Below are positions 15,101 through 21,586 of a stretch of DNA of 57,767 bases, piece after piece; position 1 is the first letter of the stretch; every line of letters begins with the position of its first letter. The notes under the pieces are model-generated. The model was not told where the DNA came from. It ran no database searches and saw only the letters and a list, made by a program, of their open reading frames with translations. The DNA comes from an uncultured Christensenella sp. (GTDB lineage Bacteria; Bacillota; Clostridia; Christensenellales; UBA1242): assembly GCA_949841595.1 (NCBI GenBank), contig CATKZB010000007.1, positions 1 to 57,767 on the forward strand. Reading direction: 5' to 3'. A program made the position numbers and the translations under genes.

Positions 15101-18075
15101 ATGAATTTGTTTATATTGATCAAGAAGATAAGATTAATAAAGAAGTTGAAGTCACAGTGTCCAGTCTTGTGCTAAATGAAAATTTAAGAAACTTCAAGCT
15201 TTATGTGGTTGTAAGATCTTATGAAATAAATCTTAAGATTGAAACAAAAATAAACATAGATGGAGTCTATGAAGAAAATATTGATGTAGGCTTTATAGAG
15301 TTGCAAGGCGAAAATGGAAGCTCAACAAACAGATATGGTTATGTTGAAGGGACTCGAGTGCATTATAATGACAAAGATTTTGCTGATGGAAGCGTGATTG
15401 ACAACAAAGCATTTGAAGTTGTGGCATACACTAGGGATTTTGTTTACATCAAAGCTGAGATTTCCAAAAAAGGTTATCGATTTGATTCTGTGATTTCAAA
15501 CAGAAGTGAAATTGAAATCCAAAATGTTTTTGAATGTGACACATATCAGATTTATCGTATAGGTGGACTTATTGGTGGCACAGAAGATGCACTGATCACG
15601 GTTTTGTTTAAACCTATCTTAAACCAAATTAACTTGAGTTTTGAAAGCAATGGATACGAAGTGGACGGAGGAATATTCTCAATTTCTGTGGAAGATACTT
15701 TCAAAAACAAAGTTTGGACATCAGGTAATGAATATTCAAACATAAAAGTTTCAGCTTACACTGACAGCAAATTTAAAGTTTTTGCTTATGTGAGAGCAGG
15801 TTTTAGCATAAGTGAAGACAATTTGAAAATTTCTGATGAAAATCATTTGATTGTTTCGGAAAGTCTTAAATTTGAAAAACTTTCAATTGTTGACACTGGC
15901 TACACTGCACGATTGAGCTTTGAAGTGGCAGGCTATCTTGAAGAGAACAACATTTCAATTGAAGTTATGCCAAGCGTTTACACTGTCAGATTTGTGGAAG
16001 ATTCAACCTTGCTTGCAACGATAAAAAATGTAAGTTTCAATTCCACATTGAATTTGTCAGAAGAAAATTCTTCAAATATTTCAATTATTGATGAAAGAAT
16101 TTCTTATGTAAATGGAAATTTAAATTTGATTTTCAAACAAGACAATTACAATTATGAAGGTTTCTTCACTTATCAAAATGGTGCAGGTGTAAGATACATA
16201 AACTCAAATGGAGATGTGGTCAACCTTTGGAAAGAAAGTGGATACGAACTCAACACTTTGACTTCAAAATATCAACTTACAGAAAATGCAAAAATAAATG
16301 AACAGACTGGAGAAATAGAAATAACTTTATATCTATATTGGTCTTACCTTAAAACAAGAATAAGTTTCCAACTTGTTCCAAACATCAGTACAAATTACAC
16401 AGCACAAGACATAGTGGAAGGAGTTGATCACACAAATTCTTGGTATTACTCATCAGCACCTTTATATATTGAAGTTTCTTTCAACACAGATATTCATTTG
16501 ATTGCACCAGAAATTGTTGGTTACAAATTCTATAAATTTGTTATAAGTCAAAAGAATGCAAGAGGCGAATGGCTTTCAGATGTTGTGGCTTATTCAAACA
16601 ATATTCCTTGGTCGACAAACGAGCTTGACAACATTGTTGAATGCAACATTCAAGTGGTGTATTTTGCAGAAGTTGAAGTCAACATATTTGGTGGTGATGC
16701 GAAATATTTGATTCATCAAGAAGCAGATGACACTCAAGCAAGAGTGTTGTTGCAAGAAGGTTTTGTTGACACGACAAAAGAATTTACAATTGAAGCTGTG
16801 GAAGAAGAGGGATATCAGTTCTTGAGATGGCTCAACACAACAACAGGACAAACCTCCTTTGCAAAAAATTATACTTTGATGACAAACAGAAGAATAAGTT
16901 TGATTATGAATTTGCAGGGAGCTGAAGTTGTGATAAGTTTCAAAAATGAAAGTGGAAATTTGTATGACTTTACTCATGGCAAGATTATCTCAATAAAAAC
17001 TGAATCAAGAGATAACAGCATAAATACATTTACTGTTGGATCATATGTAGGAAATGAGTTTAACCAAACAATGACTGAAGTTGGGGTTAAAGTTGGAGAT
17101 AAGGTAACTCTTGCTCTTGATGTAGACTATGGCTTTGGAGTGAATTGGAACAGAAATGACATCACATATAAAGAGTATCGCTCTGGTTTGACATACTTCA
17201 CATTGGAGATAAACTCTGATAATTCTGGCAAAACATTAAGACTGATTCCACAATTTATGGATGAAATAGTTTCAGTCTACATTTTGAGAGATTTTGTTGA
17301 AACTGACAAAAATGAAAATGCTTTAGATTTGAATAATGTGTCTTCAGCAGGTTACACAACATACCAAGGCAGAAGAACTGATTTTGTGAGTGTCGCAAAG
17401 GGACAAGAAATTGAAATTAAAACCATCACAAATTCAAGATATTTGATTGAAAGCATTGTGCTGTCAAATTATGACAGAGTCTTTGTTGATATGGAAAATT
17501 TCTTCGATGGAGAAAAAATCACATTGACAAATGAATATATGGAAGCAAACAACATTGTTGGAGCTGTTCAAATTAAAATATATTATAAGCGTGCATTGTG
17601 GGAGTCAGAGCTTCTGGAAGAAGCGCCATTTGGTGGTGACGGAAGTGAAGGAAATCCATATAAGATAGCTTGCTTAGAAGATTTAATTTTGATGATGAAA
17701 TATGTAAATTCTGGAAAATTTGCACCAAATGGAATCAGATACAAAGATTCAGCATTTATCTTGTTGGCAGACATAGATTTAACAGAAAAATTCTGGACAC
17801 CAATAGGGACTGAAGAAAACAAATTTAACGGCTATTTCAATTTCAATGATCATAAAGTTTCAGGAATCTATCATGCATTTATGTTTGAAACTGTAAGCTA
17901 TGATGGATTGTTTGGAGTACTTGGCGACAATGCAAAAATAGTTTTAAATAAAACATCACTTTGGTACATATATTTGATAATTGCTATTTTGATTCTATTA
18001 ATCATTTTGATTATCGTTCTTTTGCTTGTTGCAAGAAAACGTAAACTTAGAAGAGAACAATTGGCAAAAACCTAA
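193..18075 (+). CDS. Giant secreted multidomain surface protein (GLUG / InlB-repeat / YDG type), membrane-anchored
   Basis: This gene encodes 5,960 residues. The N-terminus is a signal sequence: basic MKRK, a hydrophobic core to about residue 24, and a likely cleavage around residue 32. Residues about 80-330 hold GLUG-like repeats (recurring GGLVG/GGIIG with NSYS turns), and a related module lies at about 430-560. Listeria-Bacteroides InlB-type repeats (ITFQPNGG...GHELVGW...FAMW) lie near 1700-1800 and 4450-4520. At least four YDG/MBG-type modules (K-x-YDG/YDA start, GNYxL end) lie near 3046, 3430, 3807 and 4010. Divergent InlB-like sheets fill most of 4270-5800. A last GLUG-type module (GSEGNPYKIA...WTPIG...GLFGVLG) sits at about 5815-5925, directly before one transmembrane helix and a basic tail (ARKRKLRR). 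There is no LPXTG motif. The role is inferred to be adhesion or a surface layer; no enzyme domain is recognised. The ATG at 193 has a clear ribosome-binding site. Confidence 0.85.
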   Translation: MKRKSIVFVLLVFMFGLCGALSFFSVPNVTEAVSIDASEWDGESSANPGLDIFENGNSFYIRSANGFAYFASQVNNADGYKSFLGKTVYLDVDINLNSNSWTPIGNSSQYFQGTFNGQGHSIYNLKVDSPNGDYAGLFGYTNGTIQNLHIKNSNLTASGNFVGTIVGELNGGTLSECSATGEIKSSVNTIGGLVGNLRSATLEKCKSSISINSTSDSNVGGVVGNVLRDSTFNQVAFDGNIKVTSNNVGGIIGLATAVPNLSNSYSVGDITGESRYIGGLIGKSDSGAFITNSYSAGRISDITGGYVGGLVGWFANRVGANITDSFSVTIDIKGEDNITVPALYNKGVGVVENLKNVYSEADYFSSTTIRDLSKLVKTKDFFANSNYWSEGSWGNTVWNVTTGKNAGYPHLIEIENLGNANNDKDTKLIGEGTKENPYLIKTAGDLTWLSLNYHIKNGIKYYSLQNDIDLSGRTWIPIGQVEENAFIGVFDGNGYSITGLTCSLHEQFSYHGLFGVTENAVIKNLAVENVSFINGGTGTINNGKVENAGYYGAFVGRANSNSNLNTYFINCKLEIQDDKPEIQAVGNINGTVYDITGKNGDLNLTEAIKDEDSDANIVKGYDVTVSGNGGNFYAADETLYSEYHLLLNTKGELINQEIDDTFGKTLLPGDSSNFGGTDVLIKRGSKLTGYIIDNTEKILEECFNKNSITVSTDIVKNGISAVWDSQSNPTVTIVYNQYEIDHFSATEFVERNFDVEYDSCLKDYPNLWENPQNYRDGAFDIEGLYTDKTFEIETKADKENTAFITKDATYYVKWKGLETAKSQLRVKFEKRENDFAGKFNLSDAFESLILKNQDEDEIGKITSLSENGYATFEYDTTCSDTTDNYLRLNLSLKKGYSFAETVTLNELALSEENIKKFGKLEANAESADTLEKFNEIAFRNLVGDYDIVVTLQRNNLVTNLTLGEGVHFAVAPLISTNMADVEIKTNAGQWLGLTSVIGAHEGVYVGLDFINKELLTSSKTFDATAIASYFINNQVNIRIGGEKGRYFIYEVGQTDRFADETEASGVYDTYSLYEANKDLVKLNKLVSLTKKSDEQFEINYLANSSFSFIFSTEQNELVFKKITFNDFNNDVTFTQLLPNGEGAPTKTLMTFDKLLVNEKNLQAVTAYTKAVINVKLVDKDGNEIRNNSPELSMKQTAFDVSGNGKIQFNLTASDFYVLKGSYKASDKGNGNSYDLKKDDDVVRIAVSHVSDDKDDSFENGFNNGDYLRDYFSNVALGVTEENARVLVVKDDWNGNGYNKDSYQITLPYKYLKAGYYEISLVCEEIDYSIGYATKFVDFNGSKTEFEDEENSGISFDVKVPDGNYNKIKYNDEITLRTNLGDNKAYQFYGWYFQGENYIDYLKFGGSNVLDTELNYLYNDKYRRLDGNIQNENRYNTTVYAVYVKKELNLVVSDRVIVANENGGETREYNASSLGLGFDLGGTIKYNYSKSDTNELSDLYFTMNGTNSAGYYLAGYKLVDAFNRQVFDVAGQEIVSYDALINQDTFDLHATLKEKMENGDTSVSQTYVVVPVIKQKTATLVFHSGTGLENTFNDGRDGVVYDHNGVERTNSIFTFENAYYGMTYNLNSALLGTLNGNQESIVLDNLFATRKGYHRPNNEFWRLTLENQIGSGDRALNGSTIYLNADLFSSFANNATINLYRVWEGNTYTITFQPNGGKFATNVSFMNVNVNYEKAGITGNLPNSSSISKTGHELVGWSYTNQNGETTKVFDVNATSVRPSELFNENGEYILAENVSVFAMWQAQTYDVAINFNSANMLNEDVIPFDGQSEYTINYQIQYGTTFANLKHGSELLSISNLTPTRAGYIFAGFYAVNGNNRIRILSSTTFDENIISCNLKNNPALTLYALWEIDRNYFDLSLNRNYLSSLTYNGAEQLINVADYFTVENFTAKGFKIEIVDEKLNVTLNSNLHSSVELKLSSDDVVIENSDVMQFGVRNAGNYIVKLNVTVKDNSTHLNLGDVLTKILTLSINVNQAQLSEKHGSALQLENVKKIMFPFADRITKSKLENCETFDNFVVLMKEIDASIQSADSQEIYDFVMFKYFMLINSNETHSTYKNWKYSDFASYRQNNQETVDSALSNIKFIEFYDHNNLDSIKELEFYKDVIGVQSEDVLNASAEVGTLKVVAYSNYGFAMTPKNLYDLRLYLKNVDESADFISNYEVLRDAENQPYFNIGKIFILPEILTIENQEEIKYAYFNSLLANVEVNWAGNREFVEINNQTYFQLEDNLYLSATVLTSNNGNKDVDTEFSFTNVENYLYFSDARLLSRVASNGEFTFVDVTNEFKLVMAEDDMFTILNIKGVANLTFSSKLLTRKNGALSYDSVEESLATGLLRISSVTYEFLGEIKTSYNANGLEVGAFLDDGVMIYQIFANNDNTVSLFINRMVKSVNVSATTKEINDYIALYKWSEYPIYSVDGTMDLSGSFELSVEDINMSEDSFTEVEYQAIFTDLVLVNYQLNFPGSYSPASMTSSVLQLGVSTVDDLFLPNENGFALASLKTKTPTGNTIDYSEIFTGPNVSVDGEDKKLFVGLLSNARFAPITLEAKWNVEDIETVQVFETLKQAVQKFEGLNVSDVARISDKNDSIYTYKYDWYQGTKLVSSDETLTLPNNGSFDEGGVYKLVVSAILKDEFVNVSLEDKTKASSSAEIYFELDFVKNKVTNVILPSSDTLSTVYDNREHINDWSVTVEYLVYDDFADNYLEDAESVTLYFTNSGEIYFDVRFNDLTDSVSSIKNAGSYDISVCFDSAIFDVEETITDDMCKFVFNVTPLDVDLSAYNFDESKHFNGVEPTLNKSVFLANENVSLAFVREEGEDVGQYKMYLSDILKDFKGNYVFKLGDVVLFENGMLTTEGKTTAVAIFEITTSGALRLSYDTSVEPAVLNIPYSGNGYSLNLTNDFKLQILKDGSVFKEMKLNLYDSATGMEITSKTILNILSSKVVDITPMFFDTDEKAIASNSGAYSYRFNLGTIFSNYFTNVEFETGYQFVIDKITVDVSALNFDKVYDGEQISYYQIDGTKIADISTYSGAYLTATYASTHVGTNIAVELNLLKRNSEINLSNYNLSSKTVSAQISKLKATLTVNLTKTIYTYGEISVNNIADNISSYTVVDENGLDRRSLLVNGYYEINYSLPTSIKTNERGFIYKGENYSLQAESNFVDFDMILNLPNFAVKELIFEKEIWDGYITITTLDKIQATYDESVTISSTGDVLNLNYVVESLTAGQVAPAGRYELSLNSNSFFDGSVVIELTSNNNGFVVLHETETIYMSIDDENIFNQTYNSQNFVLSVDAESKTVVVSNGTSTQTSSVTFYSKNESDEKINKDVTLKSFEIFNGDKITTFRNAGNYRLTLLASSEEYANVVFEKEYNFVIEKISVNSADWVVTKDYDANVNFVISNFDEKISGDDVNVVARFDNSNVGNDKVVNLFLQGNDMENYQLTNSIVSGNITKTSAVVALIQTDYTYGDITKRKEVLYSVSVAGNELLPSQYEIDFTIENEVYSDADYLEVGTYLLKMTTDISANYNLVFEDASITVSPFKLDIEFSTSGELSYEFGAPQTLTNKVSYEYLTPLYENIVLNLTRESGREINFYRILSGEVENNKNYEINSLEDISENGMFRITKTKEMIYLLLSDKDVVENSNDGSIVSIVYDGNLYDTVAVESREVGLYNLVISNANDANIKQTFQLNAYTFDKTENVYRKTDVLLDNLNTNIKFLNPTLVKNFGTYEIYASGTTSDNFDVRLGKANQQYCFYLQIAKQNLFFKDKTLTKVFDNKDAVLRYEDAGELLTGVIAGESIGLNVTFVKDGTIGKYADVNYSVEAEIFGEGVGNYVLNLSTEEYETLSATITRADLTFVVNSQRFVYGDAVDLKYSYLTDVDLSDYDMSRINYSLKEITTDSNYSANSGALKVGEYNILLVGNAQDFRVAGYVIDNLAQSDLTARLIIEKKDLQLEEISTPLQDIFTKKYDGTNYVEIKDNSNNYLFNLLGKVKSSENVEDVEDVVYVDYARYLNENVGQAIQIDFTLAGEDSGNYNLAPWAYGVIEGIVVKLNFDYKAEGSNVTSNVDSNGLKTLSQMAFPFLSTSYLTANSADSETNNIRNFPTSLTGKTGNYFLYWTLDFENVANGSEKLQALDTYVANANIDKSYVSFKDDTYSIRVDNDSKTVALLNQLIKDEKDLFGVYYKNDSDIALTFNANWNVNKYRITIQIADENGKTADYGTVEVGDESNTIVFDNYMKEFDFDQSLTLKASANAHCLFHGFYSSAGKLYDGSEPYISLSREGNKNVLTISNIRQSYNFVVRFASQKVNLGIDLSQYKDVSIESDKFINDGTNKYIWATDYKTLEKLTLNDLPEIDRVGFNLASYTSNGITIKKENFATTKLSTLVANSQTETVSVELVPNFVAVGVAVTLDFGYNNLSKTITVAFGEKFNSSSDWVETPIRLGHDFVGWFDSNEVKIVGENTVSGTESIRLIAKWKLSKFDLSLTVKNAVISEESVTFEKNGNVYSLEEVEYGTIITFKVSANEGYEISADWTNNFDVTINADGTADVSLTMPANDFEYILPIVAKQNVVTLIGERLQNIEVFDITEDETKLTLNDNKFSISTGRKVRIIATAQSGYEMSDQVYFEENLELKVSANVENGILTLEIEGINKNNSITFTTEESRNKITLNFSDNSVVSTLIVGDINYNSVANLPKFDAMTDSTFIYYVNYAHGYRFASAESQEFEVSAELQTEGAYSGFYKFEVTQINSTGSVFMTSALAKFTLTLDVVSYDENKNRVEVSGNKAFANGQISLEVDFNTKVSLSAETAALYSFAGWSKDGVNIISSDQNLNYTVSETETLYAIFSALRFDMSLATFDHYNLNTEYNNPNLIKPVYTEISGGRYFDSETGREISNIQVYYGAIKSFIYRVPDGYKYYGVGYYEGNEFVYIDQEDKINKEVEVTVSSLVLNENLRNFKLYVVVRSYEINLKIETKINIDGVYEENIDVGFIELQGENGSSTNRYGYVEGTRVHYNDKDFADGSVIDNKAFEVVAYTRDFVYIKAEISKKGYRFDSVISNRSEIEIQNVFECDTYQIYRIGGLIGGTEDALITVLFKPILNQINLSFESNGYEVDGGIFSISVEDTFKNKVWTSGNEYSNIKVSAYTDSKFKVFAYVRAGFSISEDNLKISDENHLIVSESLKFEKLSIVDTGYTARLSFEVAGYLEENNISIEVMPSVYTVRFVEDSTLLATIKNVSFNSTLNLSEENSSNISIIDERISYVNGNLNLIFKQDNYNYEGFFTYQNGAGVRYINSNGDVVNLWKESGYELNTLTSKYQLTENAKINEQTGEIEITLYLYWSYLKTRISFQLVPNISTNYTAQDIVEGVDHTNSWYYSSAPLYIEVSFNTDIHLIAPEIVGYKFYKFVISQKNARGEWLSDVVAYSNNIPWSTNELDNIVECNIQVVYFAEVEVNIFGGDAKYLIHQEADDTQARVLLQEGFVDTTKEFTIEAVEEEGYQFLRWLNTTTGQTSFAKNYTLMTNRRISLIMNLQGAEVVISFKNESGNLYDFTHGKIISIKTESRDNSINTFTVGSYVGNEFNQTMTEVGVKVGDKVTLALDVDYGFGVNWNRNDITYKEYRSGLTYFTLEINSDNSGKTLRLIPQFMDEIVSVYILRDFVETDKNENALDLNNVSSAGYTTYQGRRTDFVSVAKGQEIEIKTITNSRYLIESIVLSNYDRVFVDMENFFDGEKITLTNEYMEANNIVGAVQIKIYYKRALWESELLEEAPFGGDGSEGNPYKIACLEDLILMMKYVNSGKFAPNGIRYKDSAFILLADIDLTEKFWTPIGTEENKFNGYFNFNDHKVSGIYHAFMFETVSYDGLFGVLGDNAKIVLNKTSLWYIYLIIAILILLIILIIVLLLVARKRKLRREQLAKT

Positions 18076-18120
18076 GTTTGAATGTTTGTCCAAATAATTT
18101 GTTATTTTCAAGAATATAAT

Positions 18121-18162
18121 AAAGCAAGGAGTATGTTATGCAAATCCTTGCTTTGTTTTTTT
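18121..18162 (+). terminator. Terminator-like hairpin enclosing the uppP ribosome-binding site and start codon
   Basis: AAAGCAAGGA (18121-18130) and TCCTTGCTTT (18145-18154) form a perfect 10-bp stem with a 14-nt loop, followed by G and eight T residues. This is a textbook intrinsic terminator, yet the uppP Shine-Dalgarno (AGGAG, 18127-18131) and ATG (18138) lie in its 5' arm and loop. A -10-like TATAAT at 18115-18120 would start transcription near 18127, within the 5' arm. It probably ends the giant gene's transcript and keeps read-through RNA from translating uppP. Confidence 0.6.
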
Positions 18163-18896
18163 TGGGACTCGTTCAAGGGCTGACAGAATTTTTGCCAGTT
18201 TCTTCTTCTGGGCATTTGGTGCTGTTTTCAAAATTGTTTGGGATTGAAGAAAGCTTGTTTATAAGCATATTGTTGCATGTGGCGACCTTGCTTTCAATTG
18301 TGGTTGTCTTTTATAAAGACATTTGGCAGATGATAAGACATCCTTTTTCAAAGCCTGCCATGATGTTGGTTGTGGCAACAATCCCAACTTGTCTTATTGT
18401 GCTGGTGCTTATGCCAATCATCAAATCGTCTTTTGCTGGTGGAGCGTTGCCAATTTGTTTTATTGTTTCTGCTGTTTTGTTGTTTGTGTCTGAAAATTTA
18501 TCAAAAAAGACTTACAAACAAACTCTTGATTATAAAAGCGCAATATTCATGGGAATTGCACAAGGCTTTGCTGTTTTTCCCGGGATATCTCGTTCGGGTT
18601 CAACGATAAGTGCAGGATTGTTAAACGGAAAAAACAAAGAAGAAGTTGCAAAATTTTCATTTTTAATGAGCATACCTATCATTTTGTTGTCACTTTTGAT
18701 GGAAGTTTATGATGTTATCAAAGGTGGAATTGTCGTCAATGTTTCTGCAATTGCCATAACAATTTCTTTTGTAACAGCATTTTTAGTTGGTATATTTGCA
18801 ATCAAACTTATGATCAAACTTACGGTCAAATCCAGTCTTAAATGGTTTTCTTTATATCTTTTATGCATAGCAGTTGCAACGCTTTTTATTTTGTAA
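18138..18896 (+). CDS. uppP: Undecaprenyl-diphosphatase UppP (BacA family)
   Basis: This 252-residue integral membrane enzyme removes one phosphate from undecaprenyl diphosphate. The resulting carrier lipid is recycled for peptidoglycan and other wall polymers, and raised dosage is known to give bacitracin resistance. Both family signatures are present: QGLTEFLPVSSSGHL at residues 13-27 (conserved E17, the serine triplet 22-24 and H26) and PGISRSGST near 148-156 with its catalytic-site arginine. Hydrophobic segments run along the whole length, and the size is close to the family norm of 255-275. The ATG follows an AGGAG that is itself part of a terminator-like hairpin, so expression may depend on where transcription starts. 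The gene follows the giant surface protein but is probably a separate transcription unit. Confidence 0.95.
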   Translation: MQILALFFLGLVQGLTEFLPVSSSGHLVLFSKLFGIEESLFISILLHVATLLSIVVVFYKDIWQMIRHPFSKPAMMLVVATIPTCLIVLVLMPIIKSSFAGGALPICFIVSAVLLFVSENLSKKTYKQTLDYKSAIFMGIAQGFAVFPGISRSGSTISAGLLNGKNKEEVAKFSFLMSIPIILLSLLMEVYDVIKGGIVVNVSAIAITISFVTAFLVGIFAIKLMIKLTVKSSLKWFSLYLLCIAVATLFIL

Positions 18897-18957
18897 AAAT
18901 TTTGTCGAATAGTGATATTTGAAATAACTTCTTTCGTAAAATACGGCAGGAGTTGTT

Positions 18958-21573
18958 GTGGAGAACAAAAATTTTTATCAAAAGAGCATAGAGCAATGTC
19001 TGCACGAATTTAGTTCAGACAAAAATGGACTTTCTGTGACAGAAGTTCAAAACAGAATTTCGGAAAGTCAAAAATATCTTATCAAACCTGCAAAAAAGCA
19101 ATCCTTTTTGTCTAAATTTTTTGCTCAAATAAAAGAACTTATGGTGCTTGTTCTTTTGATTTCTGGTGTTGTTTCAATCATTATTGGAATCATAGAAAAA
19201 ACCAGTGGAGAAATTGTTGATGGTGCAATTATCCTTGGGATAGTTGTCATGAACGCTTTGTTTGGAGTCTATCAAGAAAGAAAAAGTGAAAAAGCAATTG
19301 AAAACTTAAAGAATCTTACTCAACCTGAAAGCCATGTTTTGCGTGAAGGCAAAGTGTTTAAAATAAAAACAAGCGAATTAGTTTTTGGGGATATTGTTTG
19401 TTTGGATGCAGGGAGCATTGTTCCTGCCGATTTAAGGCTCATTGAAACCACAAATGTCAAAATAAACGAATCTTCTCTTACTGGAGAAAGTGAGCCAGTG
19501 GATAAATATGCAGACATAATTTATGATAAGGAAATTCCACTTGCTGACAGAAAAAACATGGCGTTTGCAGGAAGTGTTGTGGAAAATGGACATGCCAAGG
19601 GAGTTGTTGTCTCTTTAGGAAGCGAAAGTGAATTAGGCAAGATTGCAGAAAGCCTTAATGAAACAAAAAAAGAACTGACTCCACTTCAGAAGAATATTCA
19701 AGGTGTTGGAAAAGTCTTGACATATTTGATTTTGCTCACAGCTGGCATAACTTTTGTGCTGGAAACGATTTCAAATCCAAACCAAATTTTGCAAGCATTT
19801 TTAACAGCTGTGGCGATTTCTGTTGCTGCAATTCCAGAGAGTATGCCAGCTGTTATAACAATCATAATGAGTTTGGGAATTGCAAAACTTTCCAAACAAA
19901 AAGCAATTGTAAAACGTATGCATGCAGTTGAAACTTTGGGTGCTTGTGATGTGATTTGTTCGGACAAAACGGGCACAATTACTCAAAATAAGATGAAAGT
20001 TGAAGAAATTTTCACATTTTTTGATAAAAAAAGTGAAAGTTTTGATATGTTTTTGAAATGCATGACTTTATGCAATGATGCACAGCTTGGTGAAAAAGGA
20101 TATGTGGGTGGTTCAACGGAAGTTGCTCTGTTAAACTTCTCAAAAAAGCATGGAATTGACAAAAACTTATTGGAAGAAAACTGCAAAAGAGTGAATGAGA
20201 TTTCTTTTAATTCTCAACGTAAAATGATGACAACGCTCAACCTTGTTGACGGAAAGAAACTTTGTTTTATGAAAGGTGCGTTGGACAGGGTGTTAAAAAA
20301 ATGTGATTCTTATCTAGACGGTGATGAAATTTTGCCGTTGAATGAACCTATAAAGCAGAAGATTCTGCAACAGAACCACAATATGTGTGAAAACGCTTTG
20401 AGAGTGATAAGTTTGGCTTACAAAGAAAATGAAGACATGATCATTGACGAATGCAGATTTGTGTTTTTGGGTCTTTGTGGAATTCAAGATCCACCAAGAC
20501 CTGAAATTGAAGAAGCTGTGAAAAAGTGCAAAACTGCAGGAATGAGACCGGTTATGATCACAGGAGATTACAAAGACACAGCATTTGCAATTGCAAAAAA
20601 GGTGGGCATTGCAAAAGATTTGAAAGACGTTTTGTCGGGAGAAGAAATTGATCAACTCAGCGATGAAGAGTTTGCGCAAATTGTGGAGCATAAAAATGTT
20701 TTTGCAAGAGTCAGTCCTGCTCATAAGGTGAGAATTGTTCAAGCATTGAAACAAAATGGACATATTGTTGCAATGACAGGTGACGGAGTGAATGATGCTC
20801 CAAGTTTGAAGAAAGCTGACATTGGAATTGGTATGGGAAAAACTGGCACAGATGTCACCAAGGATGTTGCTGACATAATTGTCACTGATGACAACTTCGC
20901 AACAATTATTGTGGCAGTTGAAGAAGGAAGAAAAATTTACAGCAACATTCAAAAAACAATTAAATATTTGTTTTCGGCAAACATGGCAGAAATTTTGTCA
21001 CTGTTTTTGATAACAATCTTCTTTCCAGGCCTCACATTTATGTTGCCCGTGCAAATTCTGTTTGTAAACTTAATCACAGATTCGTTGCCAGCCATTGCAC
21101 TGGGGACAGAACCTGTTGAACATGGTGTTATGTACGAAAAACCACGGAAGAAAACAGACGGATTATTTTCTCACGGAATGGGCTCAAGTTTGATAGTCTT
21201 GGGACTTATTCAAACAGCATTAACAATGGCTGCATATATGATTGGATTGTTTTTATATAATGAAGCAATTGCAATGACTATGGCATTCTACACTCTTAAT
21301 TTCATTCAACTTTTCTATATGTTTACGGCAAGAACAAAAGAGAGTTGTTTCAAAAGCAATCCGTTTAAAAACAAATTTTTCAGTTTGTCACTTGTTGTTG
21401 GCTTTGGACTTTTAGCAATTTTGGCATTCACAAGTTTGGGTTCGATTTTGCAATTACAAAAATTAAATCTTGGCTGTTGGCTTATCGTGGTGATGCTTTC
21501 TGTTTCTATCATTTTCATAGGCGAGTTATATAAATGGATTGAAAGAAAATTAAAAAATAAAAAAGACATTTAA
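18958..21573 (+). CDS. P2-type cation-transporting ATPase, probably Ca2+
   Basis: This 871-residue P-type ATPase has the N-terminal cation-ATPase domain, the actuator loop with TGES (LTGESEPVDK), the phosphorylation motif SDKTGTITQNK with the acyl-phosphate aspartate at about residue 336, the hinge motif MTGDGVNDAPSLKKADIG, and a C-terminal block of membrane helices. In the fourth helix the usual PEGLP reads PESMP, which keeps the glutamate used for Ca2+ site II. The sixth helix has NLITDSLPAIALG, close to the SERCA-type N..TD. Overall it looks most like bacterial Ca2+ exporters of the LMCA1/SERCA group, but the ion is inferred. Translation starts at GTG, chosen because GGCAGGAG lies 6-13 nt upstream and no nearby ATG has one. 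The gene ends inside a bidirectional terminator. Confidence 0.9.
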   Translation: MENKNFYQKSIEQCLHEFSSDKNGLSVTEVQNRISESQKYLIKPAKKQSFLSKFFAQIKELMVLVLLISGVVSIIIGIIEKTSGEIVDGAIILGIVVMNALFGVYQERKSEKAIENLKNLTQPESHVLREGKVFKIKTSELVFGDIVCLDAGSIVPADLRLIETTNVKINESSLTGESEPVDKYADIIYDKEIPLADRKNMAFAGSVVENGHAKGVVVSLGSESELGKIAESLNETKKELTPLQKNIQGVGKVLTYLILLTAGITFVLETISNPNQILQAFLTAVAISVAAIPESMPAVITIIMSLGIAKLSKQKAIVKRMHAVETLGACDVICSDKTGTITQNKMKVEEIFTFFDKKSESFDMFLKCMTLCNDAQLGEKGYVGGSTEVALLNFSKKHGIDKNLLEENCKRVNEISFNSQRKMMTTLNLVDGKKLCFMKGALDRVLKKCDSYLDGDEILPLNEPIKQKILQQNHNMCENALRVISLAYKENEDMIIDECRFVFLGLCGIQDPPRPEIEEAVKKCKTAGMRPVMITGDYKDTAFAIAKKVGIAKDLKDVLSGEEIDQLSDEEFAQIVEHKNVFARVSPAHKVRIVQALKQNGHIVAMTGDGVNDAPSLKKADIGIGMGKTGTDVTKDVADIIVTDDNFATIIVAVEEGRKIYSNIQKTIKYLFSANMAEILSLFLITIFFPGLTFMLPVQILFVNLITDSLPAIALGTEPVEHGVMYEKPRKKTDGLFSHGMGSSLIVLGLIQTALTMAAYMIGLFLYNEAIAMTMAFYTLNFIQLFYMFTARTKESCFKSNPFKNKFFSLSLVVGFGLLAILAFTSLGSILQLQKLNLGCWLIVVMLSVSIIFIGELYKWIERKLKNKKDI

Positions 21574-21586
21574 ATGTCTTTTTTTG
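21559..21586. terminator. Bidirectional terminator between the ATPase and NUDIX genes
   Basis: AAAAGACATTTAAATGTCTTTT is a perfect palindrome flanked by A and T runs. It can terminate both the ATPase gene, whose stop codon lies inside it, and the convergent NUDIX gene ending at 21587. Confidence 0.85.

Noticed and set aside
17950..18075. An LPXTG-like sortase signal at the end of the first giant protein (and likewise in the other two)
   Set aside because: The residues before the final hydrophobic helix contain no LPXTG, NPXTG or similar motif, so sortase anchoring is not supported.
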